A stretch of DNA of 64,000 nt from Fusarium oxysporum f. sp. lycopersici 4287 (Eukaryota; Ascomycota; Sordariomycetes; Hypocreales; Nectriaceae): positions 806,001 to 870,000 of the forward strand of contig NC_030994.1 of NCBI RefSeq assembly GCF_000149955.1, written 5' to 3'. Below, one piece after another: positions 44,859 to 57,522 of this stretch. The translations under genes were made by a program, and so were the position numbers. Each line of letters starts with the position of its first letter. The stretch's first letter is position 1. The notes under the pieces are model-generated. The model saw only the letters and a list, made by a program, of their open reading frames with translations, had not been told where the DNA came from and ran no database searches.

Positions 44859-47800
44859 TTAGACTTGAGCCTGGCCCTGGGTGACTGGGTGCGAGTCAAG
44901 ACCCAGCTTGAACCGTCTCTTGCAAGCCTTCCACATCTCAATGAGGCCGATATATACAACAACACAACCAGCGACGACACCCCACTCCCATGAAAGACCT
45001 TTGTGCTTGAACACCTCGGTGTTGAGGTAAGGAATATACACGATAGGGAAGATCATTACAAAGCCAGCAACAACGGACCAGAAGAGGAACTTGTTGTGGT
45101 AGATGGTCTTGAACACAGAGAAGGGTCCAGTGGCACGCTCGTCCATGTTGAAGAGACTGCGATGGAAGTGCTTCACCTCCCATGCTGTGACGAGCAACAG
45201 GAAAGCCAAGGTGGAGAAGGTCGTGGCACGAGCGCGGTAAACAAGATCACAGGCATCATGTCCGCTCTCGTTGCAGCCTTCCGCCATTAGGTAGTAACCT
45301 TGGCCAGATGAAGCATAGTTGACAAGCATGAAAGCACACAGGCAGAGGGAGCCTGAGCAGAGTCCATAGACAAGCTGATCGCGAACGAGGTCAAGGGTAA
45401 ACACACCGCTGCGCAAGCTGCGGGGAGGTCGGCGAAGGATATCAGGAGAGGCTTCCTCGAGACCAAGGCCCAGAGCTAGAGGCGATGAGGTAACCAGGTT
45501 GGCCCAAAGAATTTCCAAGGGGGACAAGGGGAAGACGGCGTTTCCATGCTCATCCTTGAAGGCAAGACCAATAAGAAGGAGAATGACTTGTGCCAAATTG
45601 GATGTCAGAAGATGTAGAAGGAACTGTACCAGTCAGCAATTATGTCAACAAGCAAGGAGAGTAACAACATACCTTCTGAATATTGTCAGCAAGTCGTCGA
45701 CCTTCCTGGATACCGGTAACGATCGAGGCAAAGTTGTCATCAGTGAGAACCATGTCAGCCGCCTCTTTGGCGACGTCGCTACCACGGTCTCCCATGGCAA
45801 TACCGACATCAGCTTGCTTGAGGGCAGGCGAATCGTTGACACCATCACCAGTCATGATGCAGAATGCCTTGCGGCGATGGAGGGCTTCGATCATGCGAAC
45901 CTTGGTCAGAGGGCTACAGCGAGCGAGAACCACGGGGAGTTCGTCCAGGCAGTCAATCTCAGCATCGCTAAGGGCGCCAAAGTCGGCAGCTGCCATGACG
46001 ATGTTGGACTTGATGGGGATGTTCTTGTTGAGAATACCGACCTCGTAAGCAATGGCTGTGGCAGTCTTGATGTGGTCACCAGTAACCATGTGAACAGTAA
46101 CACCGGCGGCGCGGCATTGTTCAACAGCGCCAGCAGTCTCAGGGCGAGGGGGGTCATAGAGACCAGCAAGACCGACAAACTGAAGCTCACTCTCAACCTT
46201 GGAACGATCATGGCAATCCTGAACGTCGCCATTCATAGGCTTGGTTGCGATACAGAGCACTCGCAAACCTTGGCTGGCGAGTTCTTCAGCTTTAGCTAGG
46301 ATTTCCTTCTTGAACTCTTCAGTCTCAGTGAGCTTGGTGAGGAGGACCTCCACAGCACCCTTTGTATAGACGTGTCGAGTCTTTTCGACCTCATTACCGT
46401 AGACAACGCTCATGAGCTTGCAGGAAGAATCGAAAGGATGTTCGGCCACCAGGGTGTCACCCCCGGAAACACTACGGCCAAATCTCATGGCGAAAACCTT
46501 CAGAGCAATCTCAGTAGGTTCACCAACGGCCTTCCACTCAGCATCCTCGGAAGTGATGATGCTGCTAGAGTCCGTCTCAGGCTCTTTCTTGCCGTCACTG
46601 ACTGTGGCGTTGTTGCAAAGAGTAAGAACCTTGAGGAAAGTGTTCAGGTAGCTTCCAGCCAAGTCAGCAGACCACTTGACAGTTCCGCTGTAGGGGTCGT
46701 AGGGGTTGGCGGTGCCCTCAACAGTTCCGGCGAGATCGCCACGGAGCCAAACCTTTCGGGTAATCATTCGCCCTTGAGTCAGGGTACCAGTCTTGTCCGA
46801 GCAGATGTTGGTAACACCGCCAACGGCTTCAAGGGATGGCATCTGACGAACGATGACATTACCGCGAACCATTGCTTTAGTGGCAACGGCCATTGTAACT
46901 GTCAAAACGGCAAGGAGAGACTCGGGGATAACTGCCACACCGACGCAGATACCGTAGAGAAGAACTTCATCGGTGATTTCCCACAGACTGGCGGAAAAGA
47001 CGATGATGACAAGGAGAATGGCGAAGGCGAAAAGCAACAGGGCGAACTTGCTGAGGGTGACCTGGAGAGGGGTTCCCTCGAGGCCAAGAATTCTGCGACA
47101 GAACTGGTAGAACTTCCAAACTGCGCGACCGACGGGAGTCCTTTCGGTGTCGTCGTTCTTATTCTTGCGCAGGAGTTCGGCGATTTGGCCGACCTCTGTT
47201 TCCATACCAGTAGCAATGACAATACCGGTGGCTCGACCTCTAGTGACAGAGCTTCCGGAATAGGCCAGGTTAACACGATCACCCATGGGCATATCGGGGT
47301 CAGTGAATACGGCATCTGGCTTCTTGCTAATGGCGATAGATTCGCCAGTGAGAAGTGCCTCGTCGGTAGAGACGTTGATACCTTGAACCAGGCGCAGATC
47401 GGCAGGAACAACATCGCCAGTTGCGAGAGAGACTATGTCTCCCTTGACGAGGGTTTCGGCCTTGACAGTTTCACTCTGACCATCTCGGATGACCTTGCAT
47501 TTAGGAGTGGACAGAGCATAGAGCGACTGGATGGTCTGCTCAGCGCGGTAGTCCTGGATCAATCTAGCGGGTATAATGTTAGCATGGAGTGGAGATTAAT
47601 GAGTACGGCTAGATGTGATTCGGACTGTCAGCTTCAGGGTATGGCACAGGATTCGGCCTCAGTGCTTGGGGCTTCTGGCCTTACGCATGGCAAAATCACA
47701 GGCTTCACCGTATGGCAGCAGGAACAAGGAACAGGAACGAGAAGATGTAGCAAAGTGCAACAACGATGTGGGGAGTTGTAGCAGCAGCAAGCGACAGCTC

Positions 47801-48258
47801 CAGCAGATTGGCTGGGCGAGTGACGCAGCAAAGACATACCCGACAACGATGTTGAGGACAATGACGGCGGCCACGACGCCACCCTCAATATAGTCCGAGA
47901 TAGCAAAGGACAGAGCGGTCACGGCGATGAGGACGACAGTCAGGGCATTGGCAATCTGCTGTATGAAGATCTCGTACAGAGAGATACCCTTGGCGCCTTT
48001 GATAGAATTAGGGCCGTCCCGCGCAAGGCGGGCAGCAGCCTCTTCGCTACTCAAACCATCGTCGACGTCGGACTTGAGGTCTCTAGCGACGCGATGAGCG
48101 GAGAGCGTATGGGGAAGAATCGGCTTCTCTATGGCTAGTAGGTCTGGGGGTTCCGCTATAGGAGGCTGGTCGTCCTGACCGGTTGCGACGGTCGAGGAGT
48201 CCGACGTGGAAGTGGCGTGAATTGCACCATTCGCGGATTTGGATTCGGTTTCTCCCAT
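44859..48258 (-). CDS. P-type ATPase, ENA-type (IID) Na+/K+ efflux pump
   Basis: Exons 48258-47840, 47563-45673 and 45623-44859 encode 1024 aa; the frame closes exactly. The first intron is long (276 nt), the second 49 nt. P-type landmarks: LTGES at 211-215 (actuator), the VIPESL segment at 351-356 in M4, the phosphorylation motif CSDKTGTLTQG with Asp396, MVTGDH and TGDGVNDSPALKQAD in the P domain. About ten membrane segments are visible. The absence of the Ca-pump M4 acidic pattern and the resemblance to fungal ENA pumps point to export of Na+ or K+ at high pH or salt. The ATG at 48258 (MGETESKS) is used because the upstream in-frame codon is TTG. A plus-strand open frame of 469 codons (46372-47781) mirrors exon 2 and is not a gene. 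Confidence 0.88.
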
Positions 48259-51200
48259 CGAATGGGTGTTGGTATAAGCGAAAGCTGGAGGGGAGCTGAG
48301 CAAGGATGTTTTTGTTGAAGGCAGGCCGGACAAGATCAGCCGGGGGTTTTCTGAGTAGACTTGAAAAGAGAGTTGAAGTAATATGTAGGGAAGAGATCGC
48401 GTGAAGCACGATATCTGGGTAGAGAAGAAAAGAAAAGTCGTGGAAAGAAGTTGAGAGGGTGGCAGCTTTTATCTACAATCCGAGGTAGGAGGGAACCAGG
48501 AAGGACCGGACAGATGCCGGCAACAACGAGGTTAGAAGCGAGGCTCTGTAGGAAGTTCGTCTACGTGGGGGACGGGTACCTATCCCAAACCTCTCAAGCA
48601 CCTCACTCTCTCCCATCCCTAGAGACTCAGATCCGATCCAATCCAGTCCAATAGAGGAAAGGAAAGGAAGTGAATAACACGGGAGTGTGAGCTTCCCACT
48701 TACACACTCACGCACCCATGCATGTGCTGCCCCGCAGTCTAACACACACTGTGCTTCGTCGGCGCATGGTACTACCAGGTACTAAGATCCATTGTCAGAG
48801 CATTCAGAGAGACGATAGTATCGTTTCCAACCATTAAGTTGAAGACTGTCAACGAGATTCGGTCAGATTTTGTTACGACAAGATCAAACGCTTCAAACAG
48901 CCATTTACTGCAATGCCAATTGAAGCATTATTCAACAAGCTTCATCCATCTTATCCAAGAGGATCGTCGAGATTAGGTTTGGTGGAACCAGAACGGCCTC
49001 TTTGGCGCCATTGAAGCAAAAGACTTGCCCGAGACACGTTGTTCTTCTACACCAACGAAGACGGATAATGTACTCCCAAGTACTCCTCTTGGCGTGCAGT
49101 ATCGCGTGGGATACAGACGAATCAAAGCTCATCCTGCCAAGGTCACGAGGGGTTGCAAGGGATCCAACACCTACTATGATACGCCCGTCGGTCGGATCAG
49201 CAATTGCTTTCCTTGGACAGTTGTTTCTCTTTTCTTTTGTTTGAATCGTCATCTGCGAGTAACCGACGGTCTAATATCCATCGTTCTTGTAGAAAGTTGT
49301 GCGACTTGGATAAATGTCAGCGTTTGAAGGAAAACGCTCTGAGGAAGAGAGTCGCAAACGCCATCTCAAGCTTCACGTCCATTGGACAACACCTCGGACA
49401 ACAGAACACAATACGACACAAGCTACAGTCTCAATGGCAACGCAAACATCATCTGCCTGAATCAATCAATCTCCATCCATTACTGTGCTAGAATCACCCA
49501 CAATCACTGTCCATTAGCGTCTGTCGTCAGCAGGCGATAACTTATCCGCCTCGACATCAAGTTAACAATATCCACATGATGAGGTTAGCCGTTGTACCAA
49601 TCAGTCATTCAGCGACCAATCACACTTCACCTTTTATCCTCGCCTCGTCTAATTGTCACCACTTCTCTTCTTAATGAGAGAATGCTTGTTTGAACTTGGC
49701 ATGGCTTGGGCTTGGCATACGACGATATTTAACCAATACTGTGTTGCTTTTGCTTCGCCTTGGCCAAGACAATTCTCCTCTTAATCACCTGCTACGACGA
49801 GCCAAGTTTGGTTTTGCTTGGCAACGATGGTGATGAATGTCACTACTTTTGCGGTCTTCTTTTTATGGAAACCTGCATTGTTGCATTGTATTGCTCGTTA
49901 TGCTAGTTTTGTCCTCCAATGACCACATTGAGCCTTCATTCATTCACCCTGGCACCCAATTACGGCCAAGACCATCTGGGGAACGGCCTTGTTTTGGCGG
50001 CTCTTGCTCCAGAATTACGCTAAGATTTAAGCTTAACAATTGGGTTGCAAGCCTGGCCAGGGATCTTCTCTCAAAACCGCCTGAAACGACCCCAACCCTC
50101 TTGATTTTTGGACTAGGAAACATGACGGTGCTACTCTAGAGAGGTTCAGAGGTTCCCGGTTCTGCTACAGGCTCTGACTTCATCGACTATGTTCAACCGT
50201 CATTGCGCGAATCAGGTATCCTGAACAACAAGGGCACTACACAGCCACGTAACCTTGCTACTAGTGGATACGGGTCTTTTTGATCTACAGCCAAGGAATC
50301 ATTTCACTGTGTGAATGTTACAAGCAAGTGCCGCTCACTCGGCGCCGTCTTTTGGACTCCGGACCGGCCGTGCACCGGGATGCAAGCCACGACCACCGAC
50401 GGCCGAGACGGAGAACGAACGGCTCAGACATTACAGCACGATAGTTACGTTTGGTCGACTACTACGTATGGGATCAGCATTGGCCAATGGCACTTTTCGA
50501 CAATGATAACCCTAGCGCTTGAATAAAGTTGAACGGGGGTAAGTCTGGGGAACAAGCTTAAACCAAGCTTCGATGAGGGTCCAGACATCGAACTTCCCCG
50601 GATATCAACTTCCAAAGACCCTGTACAGCTTCTGAAAACAACTCGCTCGCCGAAGCTGACTGCTCGTATCTCCGGTTCTCAACGACAAGCTAGTCCTGCG
50701 TCTTGGAAATCATGCCACTACGATGTTAAATGAAGATAGAATCTCCCTGTTTCTCCATACAGCGTCTCATCCACCTTCTTGGCTTTGCGCAAGGCTCCAG
50801 TCATCATCATAAACGATGCGGGGTATGGGGTATTCGCATGGGCGTTAATACCATGGATGCAACAAAACGTCTACGAGAAAGGTAAGATGAGTGCAAGAGT
50901 TCGGGATATTTAGGGTTCTCTGATGACTTCTATGTTGCGATGAGACAAGACTTGCCAAACTAGGAGATACCGGATGCTGGCTTGCACGGGAGGCACAACT
51001 TCGGATACAAGTAATACGGATACAGTGTAGGTCTTGTCCGAAAATCAATCCACGCCGGCAGGGACGGTTGTGTCTCTAAGAAAGGGAACATCGGTTTGAA
51101 GCCCTCCTGGACAAACTCGGACTTCAGATTCACGGTCTATGCAATCAGTCTCAACCCTGACGGCAAACACAATTTGGCTAAAAGCTTTGCTCCAGCATTG

Positions 51201-51296
51201 ATTATCGACCCTACTCCGTACGGGCCAAAACATGTCCTTATCCGTAGACCAGGTCTAGTACTATCTCTCACTCCTTGCCAAGACGCAGAAACTCCC
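48259..51296. other. Gene-poor region upstream of the ENA-type ATPase
   Basis: About 3 kb. No supported gene; the largest candidate (49837-50139, plus) has an ATG and a hydrophobic N-terminus but no homology I recognise. The long distance suggests a large regulatory region for the pump gene, or an unrecognised non-coding gene. Confidence 0.5.
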
Positions 51297-52795
51297 TTAT
51301 CCGAGGAGATTAATAAACGGCTCCGGCCACTTCCCCCACACAAGTGGCTGGTCACCCAACCGTCCGCTCACCGGCGAAAGCAACTTGATCTTACGACGTT
51401 CCTCATCCACATCCGATACGTACAAGAAGCCCATGACACTTGCAGCACGGACCGTATCGGGCGACTCCTTCGGTGTTGCGTGCATAATGGCAAACGTCCA
51501 GTGCTGCATCGGCGTTGAGGGGTCTTCTCGGGTGACACCCTGGCTGTGAGAATGTTCTAGCATAATGAGTCAGTAAAACCGGTAGTAAATGGCTTGGCAA
51601 GGGTTATGTACCGTCGGAGGTGTGATACACAATCACGCTGTCGAAATCGACTTGTTGAATCAGGGGGCTGAGAGTGCGCTTGGAGTCGCCGAAGAAATAC
51701 TCCTTGATAGCCGCTTCTCTTACGTGCTGTAAGAAGGCCTCGTCTCGAATGACGACACCGTCGGACTTGTCGATGGGAACAATGCTGATGGGTTCTCCCA
51801 GACTTGTTCGCTCGTTGCTGAATCGTTTAGATAGCTCGGAGGTGATACTTGTTGAGCCAATCACAATGATAACATTAACTGGTTACGTTAGCTTATCTTC
51901 TTTCAGCACTGGGAGTAAGATATACCGGAAAATTCATCGACGATGTGTGCGACAAGCTCATACCCATCTTTGCTCTGATCAGGAAGACCCATTCCATCGA
52001 TAATGACACCTGAGCTCTTGACGTCCTCATCCTCGCTCAAGCGTGCACTTACGCTTCCGGCAAGTTTACTCATGAGTTCGCGATAAAAGTCGGGGTCTTC
52101 ATCGGGTGATGCCAGTCCGTAGTAAAACACCAAAGGAAGCTTCACGGGCACACTGCTTGGGCCACTGGTAGGCGTACTGCCCCAACCGTCCACGGCCTCA
52201 ATGTCCATGACAGTCGCAAGAACACTCGCACTCAGTGTTCCCGGCAGACTGAGCAGTCCTTCTTTAGGATTCGCATTCACCACTAGAGGTTGGTAGCCTT
52301 GTCTTGTCGCATAACTCGTCAACGTCCTCGCAACCGTCGTCTTTCCCACATCTGCCGGTCCAACGATCAACACCCTCGGCCCCTCTCTCCCCTCTCTCGC
52401 CGCCTTTTGTCGCATATCATTAAGCTGTCCATGAAGATTCACATGCACATTTGCCGGATTATCAGTCGGATTCGCATATTCCGCCACGGAGTCAACATCG
52501 CATCGGCCATCGATCTCGAGCTCGCACCCGTGCCACGTTAGAATCTTGGACTTGACGCCCGCAAAGGTGTAGGCGTTTTTAGGACCTAGTTCGACGCCGT
52601 CTTTCTCAGCTGTGCCGGAGAGAAGCTTGACGATTACGGGGGAGGAGGCTTGGAAGCGCCATTCGCAGGCTGGTCGGAGGGTGATGACGCGGGTGGTCGA
52701 GGCGGTGGGCTGTAATAAATGTCAGTAAGGGCTAATTAATGGTGGTTATAGAGATTTACCTGTGTGGGAATCTGGCCCAGGCCTGGAATTGACAT
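51297..52795 (-). CDS. CLP1: mRNA cleavage and polyadenylation factor Clp1
   Basis: Four exons (52795-52760, 52709-51926, 51878-51612, 51556-51297) encode 448 aa, with introns of 47-55 nt. The order is an N-terminal beta domain (WRFQASSPVIVKLLSG), a central P-loop ATPase domain with GPADVGKTT at 129-137 and VNANPKEGLLSLPGT, then a C-terminal domain with VYVSDVDEERRKIKLLSPVSG-type ending. Clp1 bridges cleavage factor IA and Pcf11 in 3'-end formation of mRNA; whether this one has RNA 5'-kinase activity cannot be told. It lies head-to-tail with the Arb1-like gene on the same strand, 278 bp apart. Confidence 0.93.
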
Positions 52796-53073
52796 TGTCG
52801 CTACATCGACTTTGACGGAAGAGAAATGTCGTCGTGATCAAAGGTGTCTGTGCGTGGGGCTCTTGGAAGCTTTCCAGAAGCTCGATGCAAGGATGAGATA
52901 AAGTTGGAGCAGCAAGTTATGTGACATAAATATCGGTGTAGAAAAGCAATGTTCAGTGTGGATCAATTCTGTCGACTAATATCATAAGAATGAGCTACGT
53001 GCTACTACCATTCGAAACTACCCTGTAGCTATCATTTCAACTTTTAACCATTTGACCAACTTTCAATTCCCCT

Positions 53074-54470
53074 TTAGTATTTATCCTCAGCAAGATCCCT
53101 CCCCTTCTGCGCATTTCTGATCGATGGAGCAGCGCGATCATCAACTCTGGGCTCCTTGTAGTGGCGCATCAACTCCTGAGGGAGAAAGATGTAGAACGGC
53201 GGGACAATCATCTCGATAGATTTGAGAAATCGCAGTCCCGCATCCAACTCACTAATAGTTGCAACGGTCTTCAATCCCGGCATCATGTTTGCCAGAAGAG
53301 CATCGTCGAAGAAAAGAGTGATCGTATCCTCCTTGACAGGCCACTCCCCAGCCCATGGGTTCTCCCAGTCATCTTGAATGAAGCCCTGTTTGAAGACAGC
53401 TTTACCAACAGGGACATGGTTCGCTGCCTTGTCGCCGATGACGAGAGAGTTGAATCGCTTGACAATATCCTCTTCGGGGCGGATGATCTCAACCAGCTCA
53501 AGAGTGCAGGTGTATTCGCTGAAGATGCTGGGTTCCTTGAGAGACAGCTTTTCGAAGAGTTCAGGCTCGTCCATGAGAGCAAAGGCCGCGAAGAAGACAG
53601 CCTTGGGATCGAAACCCTTGGGTCGCTTGAAAGTCTGGAATGACCAAGACTCTTCGGTTGATGTCTCGTAGAACATCTCTGAGCAGGCGAGGTTGAAGTG
53701 CCCGGGGAGATCAGCGTTGAGCTGTCGGATCATGGGCCACTCGACACTCGCAGTCTTGCACAGCTCGAGAGCCTCCTTGACACTGTCTTCGTACTCAGGG
53801 CAGACATCGTGCTGGAGAACGTATCGAAGAAAGTTCTTAATCGTGTCGATACCCTCCTCCATTCTCTTGGGCTCAAAGGAGGTCAGATGGACGAGACTGA
53901 CAGAGAAGAAGCCCGCAACGACAGCAGCAAAATCGACACTCCACTTCCCGTCATCGCCGTCGTAGAACTTCTCGCCACCTTGAGAGTTGGCCCAGATAAC
54001 ATCTGTAGCAGTTGCCTCTCGACGCTGGGCAGGAGTAAGTTCCTTCATCTCTTGCTGGCTGAGACCGCCGAAAGTGTTGGGCGTAGTATCGACGCCACCG
54101 AGGAAGAGATACTCGTTGAAGTACAGGCCGCGGTCGCCCTGGAGACGGCGTCGGGAGCGGAAACGCTGGATGCAAGATTGCATGCGCCTATAAATGTTAG
54201 CACTGGCTCTTGCTAAGATAGATACCGGTCATACTCAGCAAAAGCGAGGTCTTGAGAATAAATCTCATTCTTCTCCTCCTTGGCCTCGACGGGAGTCATA
54301 GGCGGATCGGCGAAATACTCCTCGAAACCACTCCCACGGTTCTTTGGAAGCGCTGTAGGACCACGGTTGAGGTTCTTGTTTTTTCTCTTCCGGCTCTTCT
54401 TGGCGATGCCCTGGAGGGACTCTGGCAGAGCCAAGTGCTCCTCGATCTGAGGCTTGGAGTCTTCGGCCAT
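53074..54470 (-). CDS. Argonaute siRNA chaperone (ARC) complex subunit Arb1
   Basis: Two exons (54470-54226 and 54187-53074; a 38-nt intron with a GCTAAC branch) encode 452 aa. The N-terminus is a basic, Lys/Arg/Asn-rich tract (KKSRKRKNKNLNRGP) followed by FEEYFADPPMTPVEA. The conserved core has YLFLGGVDTTPNTFGGL, IWANSQGG and the VDFAAVVAGF block, as in Arb1 proteins. In fission yeast Arb1 and Arb2 hold Ago1 with duplex siRNA and are needed for RNAi-directed heterochromatin; in filamentous fungi a role in small-RNA loading is inferred. The call is by motif memory. Acidic residues follow throughout. The start at 54470 is the first ATG in frame. Confidence 0.82.
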
Positions 54471-55950
54471 GATAGTTGATGAAGAAGGGAAGAAGATTTG
54501 GGGATGAGGAATTCCGAGGCTTTATGTAGCCAGTAGCCCTATGATTCATAGGCTAGATGAACACACGGCGAATTCAGCCAGGTATGCCTACCTAAAGATG
54601 GGACGAATCGGTTCTTAGGAGCTGGCTAGCAGTGTCAAATCTTTGGCTAATAAAGGGGAACTTATGCTGGCATCAGGATCTGCAAGCATCGTTTCTCCTG
54701 GAATCAAGATGGCTTAGAGACAGCAAAGGACACTCACAATAAGGAATGCACAAAAGAACGGACTGAAGACTTCCATCTGAAAACGTGTCAGTCTGATTGT
54801 TAGCTGTTAGCTGCTGTTTGGCTCAAATATGGGCGGATGTAAAGCAGGCGGCAAGCTACCAATCGACCGAGGCTCCAGACTGTATTGGTATTCATGATGG
54901 AGGTCAACCAAGCCCTTGAATATATATATTTATCAAGCCTGTCCCATAGTATAAGTGGTTTTGAGCTTATGGAATCACAATCTCAGAAAGCAGAATTTCA
55001 TGGCCCTATGCTACTGCTTCTCTCCAGAGGATAGATAGAATTCTTACACGCAAGTAACGAAGGTTGCAAATAAGTTCTCAAGATCAAAGAACGTCAATAA
55101 GATATCGAGTTGACACAGAGTCACTCCAGGATATTTGATCCAACTAGCCTTCATGCTCGGAGGCTCAGACTCCTTTGGGTGTATCTTTTTTTGTTAAGTG
55201 AATTTACACAAATTATAACCAATATATCATAAAGGTCGAGCACAGTCATGCAATATCCAACTCATGTGTTTGCGACAGGATTTAAGCTTGGTATGTTGCG
55301 CTTAGCTTTGATGCATGGGTTTACTTGAACAACTTAGTGTACTATATGTGAATACAGTACCGATCAGACTAGTATAAAGCCTATCATCTAATCCCAGGAA
55401 ATCTCTCAGGACAAAATGCCTATCACAGCTGGGCTGAAAGCAAGGCTTTCACGATACCCTAGTGCGAGCAGCACCAACCAAAACCACGCTGGTCAATACG
55501 GGCCGGCCCATCCCGGCCAAGAAAAGGGTGTCGACAACACGAGAGAGGGATTTAAGGAAAAGTCACAGGCATCTTGATTTGATTCGTGGGGGTTGTTATT
55601 GGTTCTGGGGTCAGTTGATAGAGGTCACCAGGCGGTTTTTGGCTAAGCTGAACGGGTGTAGCTGATAGGGTGTGATAGTGAGACGACGTGTGATATTTGG
55701 GGTTGTACGACTTGAGTGTTTGTGTAGTAATGTTTTTTTAGTGTTTCAACTGATGTGTAAAGAGTCCGATTGAGCTCGGACTGCATAGTGTATGGGGTTG
55801 AGATAGTAGCTCAACTCGAGTAAATATCAGTTGAGGCGCTGAGGCTTCATCTACGTGCATGCATGCATGGATGTTAGGCTAGAGACATATTTTCTCTTCC
55901 GTTCCGCGTTTGTCTCGGCCTCAGGCTCGTTAATTCGCTGCATCTACGAA
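54471..55950. other. Intergenic region upstream of the Arb1-like gene
   Basis: About 1.5 kb including the Arb1 promoter. AT-rich in the middle; no supported gene or RNA. Confidence 0.5.
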
Positions 55951-56511
55951 TCAATAGCGTAGTAACCAAGAAATGACGAATCTCGTGTCATTCTTAGCAA
56001 ACCTCGTTTGAGTCAGATCGCAGTTTACAGCAAGATCGCCGCTCATGTCCCAAACGCCAGCATAGCAAACACGCAGCACATGAACAAATCCGTGATCCAG
56101 AAACCCTGTGTTCCTTGCATATCGCAAACCCCAGGTTGGGTCTGATGATAGACTATGTATCTCGTTGCGACGTGTAACCAGCAAAACGTTGGACAGTGAG
56201 ACAAAAAGCCATGTCAATTCTGGGAAATGACCGAAGATGCAAATACAGAGAGAGTATGCCCAGCGCCAATGGAATTGGACCCCTGTTCTTGTTGGCTGTG
56301 GCTCAGCGAGGCAGAGCGCTTGACAGGGCTCACTTCTCGCTGTTGTTTGGTCGTTGACTCGCTGGTATTGCCGCTGAGATGAGGGGCTTGTCGACGGATC
56401 GCCTTCGTTATTCGGGGCTCGTCTCGCTATCGCTTTGAGAGGAAATGTTTTGCGATTCACGGGCTGTACCCTGTCTGCTGGCTGTGTAATGCTAGGACTT
56501 GAGTTATTCAT
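55951..56511 (-). CDS. Possible hypothetical protein (weak)
   Basis: An open frame of 186 codons from an ATG at 56511. The N-terminal third is Ser/Gln/Arg-rich and the middle has one or two hydrophobic stretches (WAYSLCICIFGHF, LTWLFVSLSNVLLV) that could span a membrane. No domain is recognised and the ORF might be by chance. Direction and position next to nothing known give no further hint. Confidence 0.3.
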   Translation of the reverse strand: MNNSSPSITQPADRVQPVNRKTFPLKAIARRAPNNEGDPSTSPSSQRQYQRVNDQTTARSEPCQALCLAEPQPTRTGVQFHWRWAYSLCICIFGHFPELTWLFVSLSNVLLVTRRNEIHSLSSDPTWGLRYARNTGFLDHGFVHVLRVCYAGVWDMSGDLAVNCDLTQTRFAKNDTRFVISWLLRY

Positions 56512-57522
56512 GAGGTTGTCGTTGAGTTGCCTAGTCACTAGTTCGTTCCGCTCTGTGATTCACGGTCACCAGAAATGCTGTATAAACAGCCCGTGAAATG
56601 CTCATCTAATGACGATTTACTATCAATCTCGTACATCACAATTCCTCCCAAGACCTCGTCTGACTGGCTCTTGTCAGAGAAATATCATCGTTGGCCTCAC
56701 ATCATCCTCCAATTTCCCACTGGTCCGTTACATCCGCCACAAACGCTGACCAAGGCTTGGGGACGACAAAAATTACATACAAAATCGCCACTCGGATCTC
56801 TCCATTTTATTTACCTACTGCAACTCAAAGCAGCAAGTATAGTACAAGCGCCCTTGTATCTGCGGACGAAGCGGAACCATCCCCTCTGAACAAACTCGTC
56901 TCCTTGTGCCTTGACGTGTCGCACCTTGACCAAGACAGACAAGACTGGGGGTTGATCCTGTGCTGATCAGTGAATTCTCGCTTTCTGCGCCCCTGAATTT
57001 CTTGGAATACCTCATCGTACTTGACCCTGATTTCAAGAATATCTTTTCTTTCCCTATTCATCTATATCCTATATCCTATCTATAGTGGCCATTTTTCTAT
57101 CTTTTTTCCTCTCAAAACTTGCCTCACTTGGCGCTCCACTCAAATCAAACCTACTTAAGCATTGGTCCCTAACGCTTCGCCTTGCGCTGAGCTGACCCCT
57201 CCGGACTCGACTACTACGCTACTCACCCTACCCTGCGAACTGAGCCACGCCCTCGAATCCATCGCTTGCTCCAGCCTTCAGCTTCAAAGTCCAGTCCAAT
57301 TCCTTTCAACAACTGCGCATCTCTCCACAGGCTTCTTCACCGCCTCACCCCTCGACATTTCTATAACTCTCCTTCGCCAGTCGCTTCCGGACCTTGATCG
57401 CTTCTGTTATTCCGACATTGATTGCCCTTTTCCCTCTCTTTTCTTATCAAGCAAGCACCTTTTACGGCTGTTACACCGAAGACCGGCGCGAGCCCACCGC
57501 CACACTCACAATCCCACGAATT
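56512..57522. other. 5' flank and leader of the inositol polyphosphate kinase gene
   Basis: About 1 kb, pyrimidine-rich towards the right (57060-57430). Open frames here do not look coding. It is probably the promoter and a long leader. Confidence 0.5.

Noticed and set aside
46372..47781. Plus-strand open frame of 469 codons
   Set aside because: It lies exactly opposite the conserved second exon of the ENA-type ATPase; it is a mirror effect of codon bias and shows no domain.
49837..50139. Plus-strand frame of 100 codons with a hydrophobic N-terminus (possible small secreted protein)
   Set aside because: No conserved motif, no splice partners, few Cys; hydrophobic starts occur by chance in AT-balanced DNA.
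53698..54216. Plus-strand open frame of 172 codons
   Set aside because: Antisense to the Arb1-like gene, no recognisable motif.
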